From the NCBI GenBank assembly GCA_028532985.1, contig JANCIK010000004.1, forward strand, positions 2,418,001 through 2,482,000: a stretch of 64,000 bases of DNA. The letters run 5' to 3'. This document shows positions 11,036-24,100 of the stretch, in pieces (position 1 is the stretch's first letter; the number at the start of each line of letters is the position of its first letter). Source of the stretch: Stropharia rugosoannulata (taxonomy: Eukaryota > Basidiomycota > Agaricomycetes > Agaricales > Strophariaceae). A model generated the notes under the pieces. That model was not told the DNA's origin. It was given only the letters and a program-made list of their open reading frames with translations, and ran no database searches. The translations under genes were made by a program, and so were the position numbers.

Positions 11036-12782
11036 GGCGGAGTACCCTGAAGGATAGACGCGCCAGAACGCCTTCTTTATAGGACAACATGACAGATGCG
11101 TTGGTTCCTAGGATTCTCAATGCGGGAAGCGAGCATCCTATTTTGGGGCGTGTTGTTCAACCCAGCATTGTTCTTTTTCGGCCATTTCCTATTTTAGTCC
11201 CGAGTCTTCCTTGCTCACTGCGCTCATCCACTGGCTCTCCTTCACTCCTCAGAACCTGCATCTCTATATGCGCCGACCTTGCCAGCACCCAACTCCCGTC
11301 ACGATACACTTTCTGCTCTCTTCGGACTATCTGAGGGTCCTGGGAGTGTCTGCAACTCTCCGCGCTGTCTTCTGATGCCCCTGGCAAAAATTTAGAGCTC
11401 CCGCGTTTTCCTCTTGGACATCCCCGTATCGATCATCTAGGCGCATGGAAGACCACACTTGACTTTTGACTCTGCTTTGCACGGGATCTATATACGGCCT
11501 ATCTTTGCAAGCTTCCCTTGTATCCTTCTTGGACGTCCATATGTATTTTGCGCAAGCTCCGTTTCTCAGTCTTCTGCTCTCACGTTTGCGTCATGCTTCA
11601 AGGTAAGCCGACGGCTTTCCATTAACACGCATGGGAAAACATTCAGTTTGTAGTGTCAGGCTGTGTCAGGTCCATTCGTTTTACTACAGCTTCTCCATTT
11701 TTCTGATGGTACAGCAGGATACAACTGATCGACATGTTTGCCGCTGTTCGCCACTACTTCATAAACACATATGGATTGGATCATCCCTGGTCACCGCCCT
11801 ATTAAATTATGAACGTCTGACCCATCTACTTAATGAATTTGTCTGTCCGCCGTTCGGACTCAGGAGGATTGAGAAGGATCCAATCTTTCACTCGAGATTT
11901 ATGATTTCACAACGAGGAACCCTGTAGGCTCGGACTGGATCGACCGAATTATTTCATGGCTATGACGCACCTTCCAACCACTGTGAAATATGTGGTGAAA
12001 GAAAAGCTTTGAAACAATCATGCTAATGCCCCGCTTTGGCTTCGTTTCTTTGTATATTGCCTGCCATTTACCAGCATTTACCTGGAGTCCGGCGCCAAGT
12101 CGTTAAAAACTACAACAGCACTCTTTGCGAACGTAGAAAGGAGCCGCAAACGCTAACACGCGCTTTAGACCTCTTGTTCGGTGCTGTTATACCGCTTTCG
12201 CGTACATTTTTGTAACTACCAATAATACTATAGTTCAATAAACCAAGGAGTCAGGACCCTGAATGTCACAGCTGCTGCCTGGGTACCTTCATCAATAGTA
12301 TGTAATTTTATTTGCTCTTGTACTTTACCGTGCATTAAAGCGAGCGATGGTTATCTAACATGTTACTGGCGCCAGCATAGCTAGAACAGATTTGATGGCA
12401 GGAAAGGCAAGACAGCTTGGTTGTAGCTTGGTCAAGAGTCAAGTCCCGAGTCAAAGGAGTAAGCAAGGAGTAAGAAAACATTACCCCGGCAAGTGCAGTA
12501 AATTTCCGAATACATAGCAAGGACTACAGTGATATACAACTTGCACAGCACCAGCCCTTTTATGGGAAATATCCCAATTGCGTTAGTTCGAGTGGAACGC
12601 ACGCGCAACTTCCCAGCGTCGTCGGAAACCAGCCGGTGGCGCGCGTTAAGGCGTATTTGGTCCAGTCAGCTTTGCCAAGCAACATACGGCGCGCGCGCGA
12701 CGCTCGACCTCAAGTCAGACTTAAGCTTAAGATTCATTCCTTCACTACCGTCCCTACCGCTGTTGGTCCCGGCGCTACAGGC
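11036..12782. other. gene-poor divergent spacer
   Basis: About 1.75 kb between the divergent carboxylesterase and CWF19-like genes. Open frames here (up to about 98 codons) show no motif or splice context. A GC-rich patch with repeated GCGC near 12,600-12,710 lies about 100 bp upstream of the CWF19-like start and may be its promoter. I see no RNA gene. Confidence 0.5.
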
Positions 12783-15497
12783 ATGTCAGGACAACTGAGT
12801 TCAACAAAAATGTAATTACCCTCCACACAGGATCCTATGTTATTCAACCTTGCTAATTGCACATAAATAAGATTGACAGTTGGATCGGCCGTGGGCGACA
12901 TTCACGACCTGTTCGCCAAAATTAAAGCTTTTGACGCCAAACATGGAAAGTTCGACCTGGTGATATGTACTGGGGACTTTTTTGGCCCTCCCAAAGACGA
13001 AGATAATCTGCCCGAAGGTGGTGACGACATTAAAGAGCTATTGGATGGCCGGCTGGAGGGTGCGTTCATTTACCTACTCGTAGAGATACTATTCGATTAA
13101 TACAAGCTGTTTTGACAATTCAGCTCCATTGAACTGCTACATAATGCAAGGTGACCAACCGCTACCGAAACGCGTCGTTGAAAAGTTTGCGAAGACTGGC
13201 GGCGAGTTGGGGAAAAATATCTTCTTGATGAGTGCGTATCTCATGGCATGCTTGGTTTAACATGTTCGTCAACATTCTCATCTTCAGGCAAATCGGGTGT
13301 CGTCACAACAGATAATGGCATTCGGATAGCATGTCTAGGCGGAACATATGATGCTGGCATATATGCTTCTTCTGAAGCAGCACCAGTACGTGTTCAGCCC
13401 TTTCGAATATAATTAATTTGACGGACATACTCAGGGTTTCCTTTCCCCTTACTTTTCATACCATACCGTCGACAGACTTCTGTCGAATACCCTGGTCAAG
13501 GCACCAACTTCTAGCCAGAAGAGCTACTCCTCCCTCGCCTCTATCCAAGCAACCGCTTCATCCTCCCAACTCATTGACATTCTCCTCACCAACGTCTGGC
13601 CATTGTCTATCACACAATTCTCGGCCGCGCCTGTTCCTGACCCCGCACTATCCTCCATCGGCATCGCGCCGCTCAGTGATATTATTCGCAAGACGAAACC
13701 GCGATACCACTTCGCTGCGGGTGGCGGCCAGCCTCCCAAGTTCTGGGAGAGGGATCCGTATGTCTGGGACGACGAACAGGGCCGTGTCTCCCGGTTTGTG
13801 AGTCTTGGTGCATTTGGCGGGGAGCCCACTGCAGGGAAGAAACAGAGGGTACGACACATTCCTTTCAATTGAAAATGTGCTACATATTCCGATACAGTGG
13901 TTCTATGCTTTTACCATCACTCCGAATACAATGGCGACAGCACCTCCAGTTCGTCCAGCGAATGCAACTAAGAACCCGTTCCTGGAACATGCGCCCCGGA
14001 CGCAGAAACGACCGCTGGATAATACGGACAGTGGAGAGAATTTCATCTTCGGGAATGTACAGCAACCTGTGAAGCGCAGTCGCGTCGGTGAGCACATATT
14101 CTATGAGAAACGTGTATTTACTCTAAATACTGTAATTACGAACAGCTCAGGGAGAACCGGGAAAGCCTCCCCCGGGATACAAGTGTCGTCGTTGTGAATC
14201 AACTGAGGTATATTCAGTATTGTAGTATATGTTCTCCAGTGCTAACATAGTTCCAGCACCTCATCAATGATTGCCCAGAAAGGTCTAAGCCTCCAGACAA
14301 TTACATATGCAAGTTGTGTAACGAAGTAAGATGAGAGGTCTAGTCATGATCTGAGGCTGTTATTCATATCAATAATATTAGCCTGGCCACTTCGTGCGCG
14401 ATTGTCCGACTAGAGATGCTAAAGGTGACACCGGCGGCCGTAAACCCAGACCGGGATACGTCTGTCGCGCTTGTGGTAGCGAAGAGCATTACCTTGAAGA
14501 CTGTTTGGTTGCAAATCAACGTCCCCCTCAAGGAGAACGCCGAGGTGGGAAGCGGGGTCCCCCGAAAGAAATTTCAAGTAAGTCTGCTTCTTAAGACTTG
14601 ATGTAACGTTTTCTAAACCTAAACATTTGCCTTCTTTAGCTGACGAGTGTTGGTTCTGTCTGTCCAACCCTAATCTTGCGTAAGTTGGAAATACACACCT
14701 CATTTCGACTGAATGATAATTTACTTGGCTATAGAAAGCACCTCATCGTTGCCATTGGGTCTGAATGTTATGTTACGCTGCCTAAGGGTCAGATAATTCC
14801 AACCCAATCAGCTGCCGACCATGTGGACGTCCCCGGAGGCGGGCATGTACTCGTTGTACCTATCACCCATTATCCAACGTACTCGACAATACCGCCTGAC
14901 CTTGCCCCTCCGATCATTGCAGAGACTGTAGAGTTAGTGGCTCTACATTCTCCTCTTTGTTCTGGATATTAATCTTGCGTATACAGTTTCAAGAAGGCGT
15001 TAAATTCTATGTATGAGAAATATGGTTCCGCAGCCGTTGTGTTCGAGGTCGGCCGTCTCTCTGCAAAGGGAGGCCATGCACACATTCAAGTCGTCCCCGT
15101 GCCCCTGCGCCTGAAAGACAAGGTCGAGGAGACCTTTGTCGAAGAGGGACGCGCTTTGGGCATCGACTTCGAGGAAGATCCCGAGGCAGCATTGGAATCG
15201 TGCGCAAACGGCCGGGGAAGTTACTTCAAAGTAGAGCTTCCTGACGGGCGACGGATGGTACATCTACTGAAGGACCATATTCCCTTCAGTATACAATTTG
15301 GAAGGTGCTTTTTGGCGCTTGCATGCTCTTCTTGAATTACACCTCTGACAAACGCTGTTTGCAGACAAGCACTGGTGGCACTGTTAGGGACACCGGAAAG
15401 GCTGGATTGGAAGGCGTGTATGCTGTCCGACGAGGAGGACCGAGCGGATGCGGATGCGTTCAAAAAGGCTTTTGCACCTTTTAATCCTGCTGCGTAA
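12783..15497 (+). CDS. CWF19-like protein (Drn1/CWF19L1 family)
   Basis: Splicing-related factor; yeast Drn1 and its relatives assist lariat debranching after splicing. Exon 1 is only 29 nt (12783-12811, MSGQLSSTK plus part of a codon) and joins across a 60-nt intron with a TGCTAAT branch site to give KILTVGSAVGDIHDLF. The metallophosphatase-like N-terminal half contains FDLVICTGDFFG, NCYIMQGD, and LGGTYDAG. A linker then carries three zinc knuckles of CCHC type (CRRCESTEHLINDC, CKLCNEPGHFVRDC, CRACGSEEHYLEDC). The CwfJ C1 domain follows with DECWFCLSNP, HLIVAIGSECYVTLPKG, and the HIT-like GGHAHIQVVPVP. CwfJ C2 closes the protein (PFSIQFGRQALVALLG, RLDWKAC). The domain order is that of CWF19L1; the knuckles between the halves are typical of fungal members. 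Confidence 0.9.
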
Positions 15498-15760
15498 TCA
15501 TGCATACACTTTGAGAGAATTCACTTCATTTTCTTCCCGAAACATATTTTGTACAGGTATACAGGGATATCGTGCAGTTTGTCTGCGAGCATTTCTACGC
15601 GTATGCCAATTATCTAAAAGTTCCGCTTTCAGTCCCACCAAGCACATTGATATCACGCCATCAAATCTGAGCCTGCTCCGTAGTCTCGGCGTTCTTCTTA
15701 TATCTAGAAGGATGGAGACTCGTTTAATGCGTGTAATGGTTTGAAAGACATGAGTAGAAT

Positions 15761-18111
15761 TTACCCATCGCCGAAGTCTTTCATGCCACTCTGCTTCGCT
15801 TTCTTCAAAACGCGGGCCATTGCATCCAGACCTGAACAGATGTCAGACAACCAGATAATATGTCTAATCAAGAGACAACGGACCCATGTCTAGGTCTTTG
15901 AGTGGTGGCCCGAATGACAGGCGCACAAAGTGGTGACACGGTGACTTAAACAAATTCCTGCGGTGCGCAGGATTGATGTCGAAGAATATGCCGGGGATTA
16001 CGATCGTCTTTTCTTTCAACAGCTCTTCGAAGAACGTCTGTACAGATTAAGTGCTAAATGCGGGTCATAATGTATATCGCAACATATAGCATACCAGTCC
16101 ATTGTTAAGCGGCGCAGGGAGTCTCTCCAGGTTGAGCCAGATGTAAAATGTGCTGGTAGGAGGAACGTCAACGTCGAGGTGAAGCTCCTTGAGCCTGGCG
16201 AGGACGTGGTCACGCTTGGCTTTGAAGTGCTTTTGGAGAGCGAGCTAAGGCGATTGTGTATGCATTAAGGATTAAACAGAAGCGCCGTTGAGATAGTAGC
16301 GACGCACCCTTTCGAGTCTGGCATGTTCAGGGTCCAGCAGGGGAATAGCTGCCAACTGAAGTCTAGGCAAAGTTTTGATAAGATAATATAGCGTGAAAGA
16401 TCGTGAAATACGAACGGGTGGTTGGCACCTCCGTCCAAGAATGATCCAGACTGGGAAAGAGCGGTGATCAAATTTTTGGGACCCATGACCCAGCATACAC
16501 GCCACCCTGGAAGACGCCAGTTCTAATTCAATGAGTTGGCATCCAAAAAATCAATGAGGCGCGCTCGGTATGTTGGAGAAAAGTTATATACCTTCGTTAA
16601 ACCGTCGATAATAACAGTAGAGTCCTGTAATGGCCATGAGCGGACTCCGTTAAGATAAATTGCGATCTGTGACTGACCTCGTTCACGTCCTCAACGTACT
16701 GAGCAGAAGAAACTGATTTCCCGAAGTCATTACTATTTTCAGGGTAGATATACCAAGAATAGAACTATAAAATAGAGTAAGACATCAGTTGTTCAAGTTC
16801 TTAATTGCAGGAATGTACCTCGTCCAGAATTATGGTTGTGCCTTCCCGACTGAGAGATACAAGTTCGCTGAGATCATTCCCCCTAAAGCCATAAGAGTTA
16901 ATTATACACAACCTATAAATATGAGTGTTGTACTAAACTCACCTGATAACCTGTTTGAATACATAAGATTACAGTTAACAATAACCATTTACCAAAACGT
17001 GCATACCTGGCCTGTAGGATTGCGAGGATTAGACGCAAGGACGACGGCGAGTCCTTGGTTTTCTATATCTTTCTGTTCTGGACGTCAACATGTCGTTCTT
17101 CAACTACCAAATGATATCAGTACCTTGGTCTGGTGGATGTCAAGACGGTATTTGTTCTAAAGAGTGGGCGGCCGCGGTCTTAGTGGGAAACCACCTTCTA
17201 AGCTTAGAACTCGCTACCTTTGAATCAAGACTGTTAAAATTAGGTCAGTTAATTATAAGTGTATCTCCACTTTGTAATTCACTCACGCCGTGGGGACTGG
17301 TACTAATCGCTTGAACGCGCTCAGAACCTGATCATACGCGGTGTAATCTGGTACTTGATAGCTCTAAGAAGGCGGTGTTAGCCGCCTGGCCAATGGGAGC
17401 CCAGAAGGAACTCACGGTATAGACATCCCCAATGACCGCAGCAAGTCGAGAGAGCCCCGCACGGCCTCCAGGGACGATGCAGACATTCTCATAGGTATAC
17501 TGGCTTTTCTTGCCCTTGCGATAAGTTTCATTGTATAGATGAGCCACTGCCTCACGCAAAGCTGCGCAATATCAATATCATGTGGTGATCTGGGAATAGA
17601 CAACAGATGCGAACCCACCTTTTACGCCAGTGGTCGGGGCATATTCGAGCGAGTCAAGGGGTAAAGGGACGCTGTCTGGGCGCGTCGGTGCATTCGGGAT
17701 AGGGCCAACTTCAGGCGCGCCTTGGCCAAGGTTAGCCCATTCGTGCGAGCTGGTGTAGCTGAATCCATTGGCCATGGCACGGTCAGAACAATATATTACA
17801 CCCGTGCTGCCAGGGTGCTCGATGCCAGGCACAGTTTCCTCTTCCTAAGCGCCCGTTAGCAAAACGGCAAAAAATTATGCGATAAGTACTTACGTAGTTG
17901 ACAGTCTGGGGGACGCCCTTGGGCTGATGACCGCCCGCATTACGGAAAATCTGCAGGGGAGTGAGTCGATACGCTCTGTAGAGTTTGAGTCTGGGCGACT
18001 GCGGACCTGGTGGGCCTCCGATTCCTTTTCGTGTTTATAATGCTTCATGACATCGAGTACCTGATCAAAAACAGTGGTGAACGACTGAACTCTAGGGATG
18101 TGGAAATGCAT
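15761..18111 (-). CDS. class I/II PLP-dependent aminotransferase
   Basis: Fold-type I aminotransferase; the amino acid it uses is not evident. Recognisable pieces in order: FHIPRVQSFTTVFDQVLDVM, WANLGQGAPEVGPIP, EYAPTTGVKALREAVAHLYN, VCIVPGGRAGLSRLAAVIGD (cofactor phosphate contact), VVLASNPRNPTGQ (Asn-Pro turn that contacts PLP), then VIIDGLTK and NWRLPGWR. The Lys at the end of DGLTK is the predicted Schiff-base residue and an intron falls right after it. The C-terminal domain includes STFYIWLNLERLP and HHFVRLSFGPPLKDLD. About ten exons. I place the start at 18111 (MHFHIPRVQ); an upstream ATG at 18202 is out of frame unless a further intron exists. It converges with the CWF19-like gene, 263 bp apart. 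Confidence 0.82.
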
Positions 18112-19106
18112 TTCGGGGGAGAAGGAAAGGTATGAGGCGTACAATGTCTCTGAAAGAAGGGGTATTTCTGCCAGATTCTGGGCGTTGAGGTGTATGGGCC
18201 ATATCGGGAGGATATTCGAGATAGTTAATCAATGAAAAGTGTGAGGACGGGGTGAGGACTATCGATGTCGGAGAAAGGTTAAAAAGAGAAACAGTTGCGT
18301 GCAGCAGCGCCTTCAAAGGAGCAGGGAAGGCTCTAATTTTAGCACACCCATCAACCACCCATTTACAATACTGCCAGTGACGTAATCATTTTAAGTCATA
18401 CCAAGTCTTATCGTTGTCGATTCCATGAATCCATGTTGATTCCATCTCAATTCCGCCAATTTCGAACTAGTCTTCTACGTCTAACTCGCATTTCGCAAGC
18501 GCCTGGCAGGCGCGCAGGTACTCGTCTTTTAATAGAGGCAAAGCAGGGATTATCGTCAGACCGGGTGGTGGAGCCGGCACGGTGGGGCTGGAAACACAGC
18601 GTCAGTGCTCGAGTGAAGGGTTAAGCAACACCTAGGTTACCGATACAACATGTTATCGCATCGCTTTAATGACATATACATGCGTCTGTGCAGTGTGTAT
18701 GTAGCCGTGAGCCTTGCGCCAGTTGACATGTATCCGAAATTTTTCCTGCTCCATGTGTTGTGCATGGCATCGTTGCTTCATTTGCTCTTCCACTTGTTTT
18801 CTGAAGTGATGATTGTGCTGAGTAGGTCGCAGGTGATTTTGTCGAGGTCGGCTAGTAACATGCCGCAGCGCGGTGCCCGTTTCTTTGGTTCGTCACGACC
18901 GCCGCGGGCACGAGCAACGCGTCGGGAGATGCCTTGGCCTCCTATGCCGTCGCCGGGATGTACGCCGTACGCCATCCATACTAATCTGTTCCCTTCTGCT
19001 CCCAAAGCCGGCCTATTTCGGATCTTGACAAACACAGACGCCCGTTTGCCAACGCACCACTTCGATATCATTCCTGTTTTGCTCAACCTCCTGAACCACA
19101 TTTTCA
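18112..19106. other. intergenic, divergent promoter region
   Basis: Nearly 1 kb between the aminotransferase and arginase genes. A 165-codon frame on the minus strand (18778-19275) overlaps arginase exons 1 and 2 and has no recognisable motif, so I do not call it. The stretch 18,880-18,990 is locally GC-rich. Nothing else seen. Confidence 0.5.
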
Positions 19107-20544
19107 ATGGCGTCTTACTCCCCATTCCTAGCTGAAAAAAGATGCGCAGTGAGTAAAAACTTCTCTGATCCACTTCTGCGTCAAGCTCAGCTATTATTAT
19201 CAGATTGTTGCCTGTCCATTCAGGTATGTATGGTTGGACTAGACACGGAAGGGTGGCAGCTGATCTTCTGTGCAATCTTCAAGCGGCGGTCAAGCAAGTT
19301 GTCTTTTCATCACTATAGATATCTGATGGATTAATGTGCGTATTATAGCCCAAAGCAGGTGTTGATAGAGGCCCTATGCATTTGCTCCAAGATGGACTGG
19401 TCTCCCAGCTGGAAAACTTGGGCTGGAATGTTAAATATGACGGAAGTCATCAATTTGAAGACATCGCTGCGGCTAATGACCCTCCGATTGGCATTCTCAA
19501 AAATCCACGGCTCGTGTCGCGCGTAACTAAATCCGTAGCGAGCGTCGTTGGCGGACATATTGCTAATGGAGAACTACCTATTACACTTGGAGGCGATCAT
19601 TCATTGGTATGCGCTTGGGAGTCGTTTCTTAGGCAATTTGACAAACTTAGAATTGGTTGAAATAGGCTATGGGAACCATTTCTGGGACTCTTTCGTAAGA
19701 CATATGTTGCAAGGCGACCGTCGTCGAGGCTGACACTTTCAACAGAAAGTACCCCGACGCCTGTGTAATCTGGATAGACGCTCATGCTGACATCAATACT
19801 GTGGAGAGCACCGAGACAGGTATGCGCCCAGTTCCCCCTATTCTGCGTTCAGTGGTATCTCACCTGGTCTCAGGAAACATTCATGGGATGCCTGTCTCTT
19901 TCTTGATGGGGCTTGGGGAACAGGTAGAAGAGTTCTCATGGGTAAAGAGTATGCTCAAGCCAGAGAATTTGGTATACATTGGCCTCCGGGATGTGGATGC
20001 CGGCGAAAAGAAGATTCTGCGGGAAAATAACATCAAAGCATTCAGTATGCACGAGGTCGATAAGTACGGCATTGGGAAGGTGGTTGAAATGGCTCTGGAT
20101 CACGTTAATCCTGAGAGAAAAAAGCCTATCCACCTGAGTTTCGATGTAGATGCCCTAGACCCTAGTGTTGCACCGTCCACCGGCACTCCTGTGAGTCTAC
20201 AAATGCATTTGACGGACTTTGGGAGGTCACTGAAATCACGTTGTAGGTTCGTGGAGGACTGACCTTCCGCGAAGGACACTACATTTGCGAGGCCATCTAT
20301 GAGACTGGGTTGCTTGTGGCATTGGATTTGATGGTATGCAGAAATAGCCGTGTTTTTGAATGGACTAAAATTCTCACCGCAAAAAATATGCAGGAAGTAA
20401 ATCCTTCACTCGCAGACGAAGCGAGCGTCGTGCAAACAGTTGCCGTGGGGTGTTCGCTACTTCGATCCGCTTTGGGTAAGTCTTTGCCGACATGGATGAT
20501 AGAGAACTGGATATTCATATTTTCCTAGGGGAGACCCTTCTCTG
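19107..20544 (+). CDS. arginase
   Basis: Mn2+ ureohydrolase that splits arginine to ornithine and urea. The 5' end is made of very small exons: 19107-19148 ([14 protein letters not shown]), 19204-19223 (IVACPF plus two bases) and an apparent 10-nt microexon 19284-19293 that completes the family motif as SGGQ. The next intron (19294-19348) starts with GC (GCAAGT) and leads into [13 protein letters not shown]. Metal and active-site motifs follow: [32 protein letters not shown], and [18 protein letters not shown], all intact. The small exon [10 protein letters not shown] lies between two introns. The last exon (20528-20544) adds ETLL. The motif order and spacing are those of fungal arginase (Car1/AgaA type). 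Exons 2 and 3 are deduced from the conserved protein and need transcript proof. Confidence 0.92.
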
Positions 20545-21131
20545 ATTCTGAATGCGGCATGATATGCCTGCTGCGTTACTCTACTGTAGAATGGCTATTA
20601 TGTATGCGGAGTTGATTGGTGCTAATCCAAACGGTTGGATGGCGTGGATCCGACTCCATGCCATCCATCGTGTCAGCGATACAGGAAGTATGGAATGCAT
20701 TGGAGCGGGTTTTCATGCATAACAAAGGACTAGCCTGAATGGTGAACGACCGTCGGTTGGTGTAAAAAAATAAGGCACACTGATTCGATGTGGTGATGAA
20801 CAAAGTTGATACCTGTTGATACGATTACTTGACTAAGTCCGAGTGATAAGTCAGCTGCTTGGAGACGTCTGTTGATGCTGCAAGAGCTGGGCACGCCATG
20901 GATGGCGGGTGTCCTGCTGACCTGGACGAGATTCCTGGTAAGGCAACGACGTCGGACGCTGTGTGAGAGAGATGTCCCGACGAGAATGAAGGGGAACGGT
21001 GGTAGAGGAACCAGGACTGAGCGGGCGGGCGATCATCTGACAGGGGCCTTGTGAGAAAGAAGACCGGCCAACGCCGAAGCTCTGATTTGTGTGAATGCTA
21101 GGAAAGAAAGTGGAGAATGAGAAGAGCGACC
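20545..21131. other. intergenic spacer
   Basis: Spacer between arginase and the kinesin gene. Frames on both strands are short and low-complexity; no feature supported. Confidence 0.5.
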
Positions 21132-24100
21132 ATGGCCCCCGCGAGTTCGTCGTCCCCAGCGGCAACCTCGGTGCAAGTTGGTACGTGCGCGCTGCCGCTG
21201 TCATATGTACGATGTTCTAACTAATTGCCCGACAGCTCTTCGCATCCGGCCTCCTACTACCCAGGACTCAACCTCTATCCCCGCCCGTTTCCAACGCTCC
21301 GTCATCCAGGCAACCTCGTCCACCTCCATTTCCATCGAGTCCTCCGCAGCCTTAACTGGCTCTGGTACAAACCCCTCTCCCGCAGCGTCGACAGGCTCCA
21401 ATGCTAAGAAGCAATCCTTCACATTTGACCAAGTGCACCCACCGCCTACTACCCAATATGAACTTTATGAATCTACCGCGCGTCCCCTCGTATCCCGCTT
21501 TATAGAAGGATTCAACTGCACAATCTTGGCGTATGGACAGACTAGTAGTGGCAAGACCTTCACAATGACTGGGGCGGACTTAGACTCTGACCCGTCAGAT
21601 CCCAATAACAACATGGGTATCGTTCCGCGCGCAGTGTCCTCCATTTTTTCTGGCGCCAGGCAGATTAAAGAGGAGCGCGGCGCGGCGTGGAGCTATACCC
21701 TCAAGGCCTCTTTTGTCGAACTCTACAATGAAGACTTGATTGACTTGATGAGCATGGACGACCCGAATGGAGGGCGCCGCGAGGTTCAAATTCGGGAGGA
21801 TAAAGAGGGTCATATTATATGGGGCGGGCTTCGCGAAGTGACCGTCAAAAATGCTAATGAGGTTATGAGGTGAGCCGCGTTCTTTGCGAGGCGTTGGCGG
21901 ACTGACCCTAGCTTTTGCATAGCTTGCTCAAAAGGGGAACTTCTGCCCGTCGCACCAATGAGACGGACATGAACGCTCAATCTTCCCGGTCTCATGCAAT
22001 ATTTTCGCTGACTCTAACGCAAAAGAAATTCACGGGCTCAGGAAATCCTCCTAGATCTTCGTCCCCACTTCCTCCTGGCGGTCGTTCCCCATCCAGGTTA
22101 GCTCGGCCAGGTTCTATGTACGCCGGGGGGCCATCCCCCTCCACCAACAGGGTGGCATCCCCAACCATGGGCAGACCTGCGACACCTAGCTTTGCCGCAG
22201 CTATGGGCAGAGGTCATGGTCTTCGTCCAGCAAGTGCTTTGGGACACATGGGAGCAGACCGATCAAGTAGTATTGATGAAGACGCAGGTGAATGGGTGAC
22301 TATCGTATCCAAGTTTCATTTCGTAGATTTAGCGGGCTCCGAAAGGGTTAGTGCCGTGAATATCCATCGACTTACTGGCTAGCTGACGTATCATATTTTG
22401 TTATCAGCTTAAGCGCACAGCAGCTGCAGGTGAACGCATCAAAGAAGGAATCTCTATCAACAGTGGACTGCTCGCTCTTGGAAACGTAATCTCTGCCCTT
22501 GGAGACCCATCGCGCGCTAAATCGAATACCGCCTCTCATATCCCGTATCGTGATTCCAAGTTGACGCGCCTACTACAAGATTCTTTGGGTGGCAATGCGC
22601 ACACTCTGATGATTGCTTGCGTCAGTCCCGCAGAATGGAATGCGGCGGAAACCATCAACACTTTGAAGTACGCTAACCGTGCCCGAAACATCAAGAATCG
22701 AGCTGTTCTTAATGAGAAAGAGGACGGCTGGGATGATGTCGAATGGCTGCAAGGCACTGTTCAGCGGCTACGCAAAGAATTGAAGGTCATCAAAGATGGT
22801 GGTTCGGTGCCACCATCTGCTGACAGGGAGCCCGAAGTGCTCGAAGGCGCAGGCAAGAAGGTCTTAGCCCAGATGATGGACCTCCAGAATAATTACGAGG
22901 ATTTGCGGGAGAAATACGTCGAGCGCACCGAGGAACTTACTCGCCTTCGTCGCGAATTAGGCGAGAAACACCGCAATAGTACTTCAGGAGCTGTGGGCGG
23001 AACCGCAAAGTATGAGGAAATTGTCGGCCCGGTCATCGAGGAGTATGAGAAAACAATCAGTGCCATGGAAGCGGAACTCAGTCTAAATCGGGCAGCCCTT
23101 CGACATACCAACGAAATGGTTGAGGAGAAAGAAGAAGAACTCGCCGGTATCACGGAGCGACACGCAGCCACAGAGCTATATGTGGAAGAATTGCGCGCTC
23201 GCGTAGCTAAATTGACGGAGCGAGAGGCATCGACCGAGGTAGGCCGGTTGACGTTGATTGACATCACAATTGTACTGACACAGCTTTGCAGGCTTATGTC
23301 CGTGACTTAGAAGAAAAGATGAAGGCTTATGATGAGACTTCTGTTTCTTCCAGTGAATCGATGACCGACCTCAAACGCGAAGTTTCCCGATTCAAGGAGA
23401 CCGAGGCACAATCCAGCAAATACATCGCCGACCTCGAAGCACGGCTTGCCCGCTCGGACGAATCTATCATTGCGCTGCAGCAAAACGTCGAAACCCTGGA
23501 GAAGGAAGCTGAGCGGCGGCGTGACGAGGTCGAGTTATTAACGAGTCGGCTTGAAGCCTTTAGACAAGACGGCGAAAACTGGCGTAGCGAACTCGAGGCC
23601 AGGGAACTCAAAGTCAAGCAATTGGAAGAGAAGATGAAGGAATGGGAGTTGAAGAGGAAGGAGGCAGCCGAGACCCGACTTCGCCTTGGATCAGTCGTCG
23701 ACGAAGTTGAGTCAGCTCGTCGGAGCATCGAAAATGACCTTTCGAGTACTTCCGAATCTGGCTCTATCACTGAATCCAGCAATTCGTTGAACAATTCTAC
23801 GCAGACTAAGCGTACATCCATGATGGATGAGATGTCCAAGCACTCCCCTAGCCTGGATTTGGAAGCTCAGCTACTTGCTCTTCAACAAACCCATTCAGCG
23901 ACCCTTGCAGACCTCTCGTCTGTTTCTTCCAAGTACCGCGATGCATTGGCAGAGATTTCGGATTTGGCCTCCCAAATCCAAGAGGCAAAACTTGGTACTC
24001 TAAGCGTTGCCGAGTCAACCGATTCGCCTGTTACTGATGACAAGCCGATGGAAATCCCCCCGTTCAGAAGAAGGATCACCAATGCAAGGAGCCGGGATGG

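Noticed and set aside
18778..19275. 165-codon minus-strand frame overlapping the arginase 5' end
   Set aside because: No motif, overlaps well-supported arginase exons, and a GC-rich patch explains the lack of stops.
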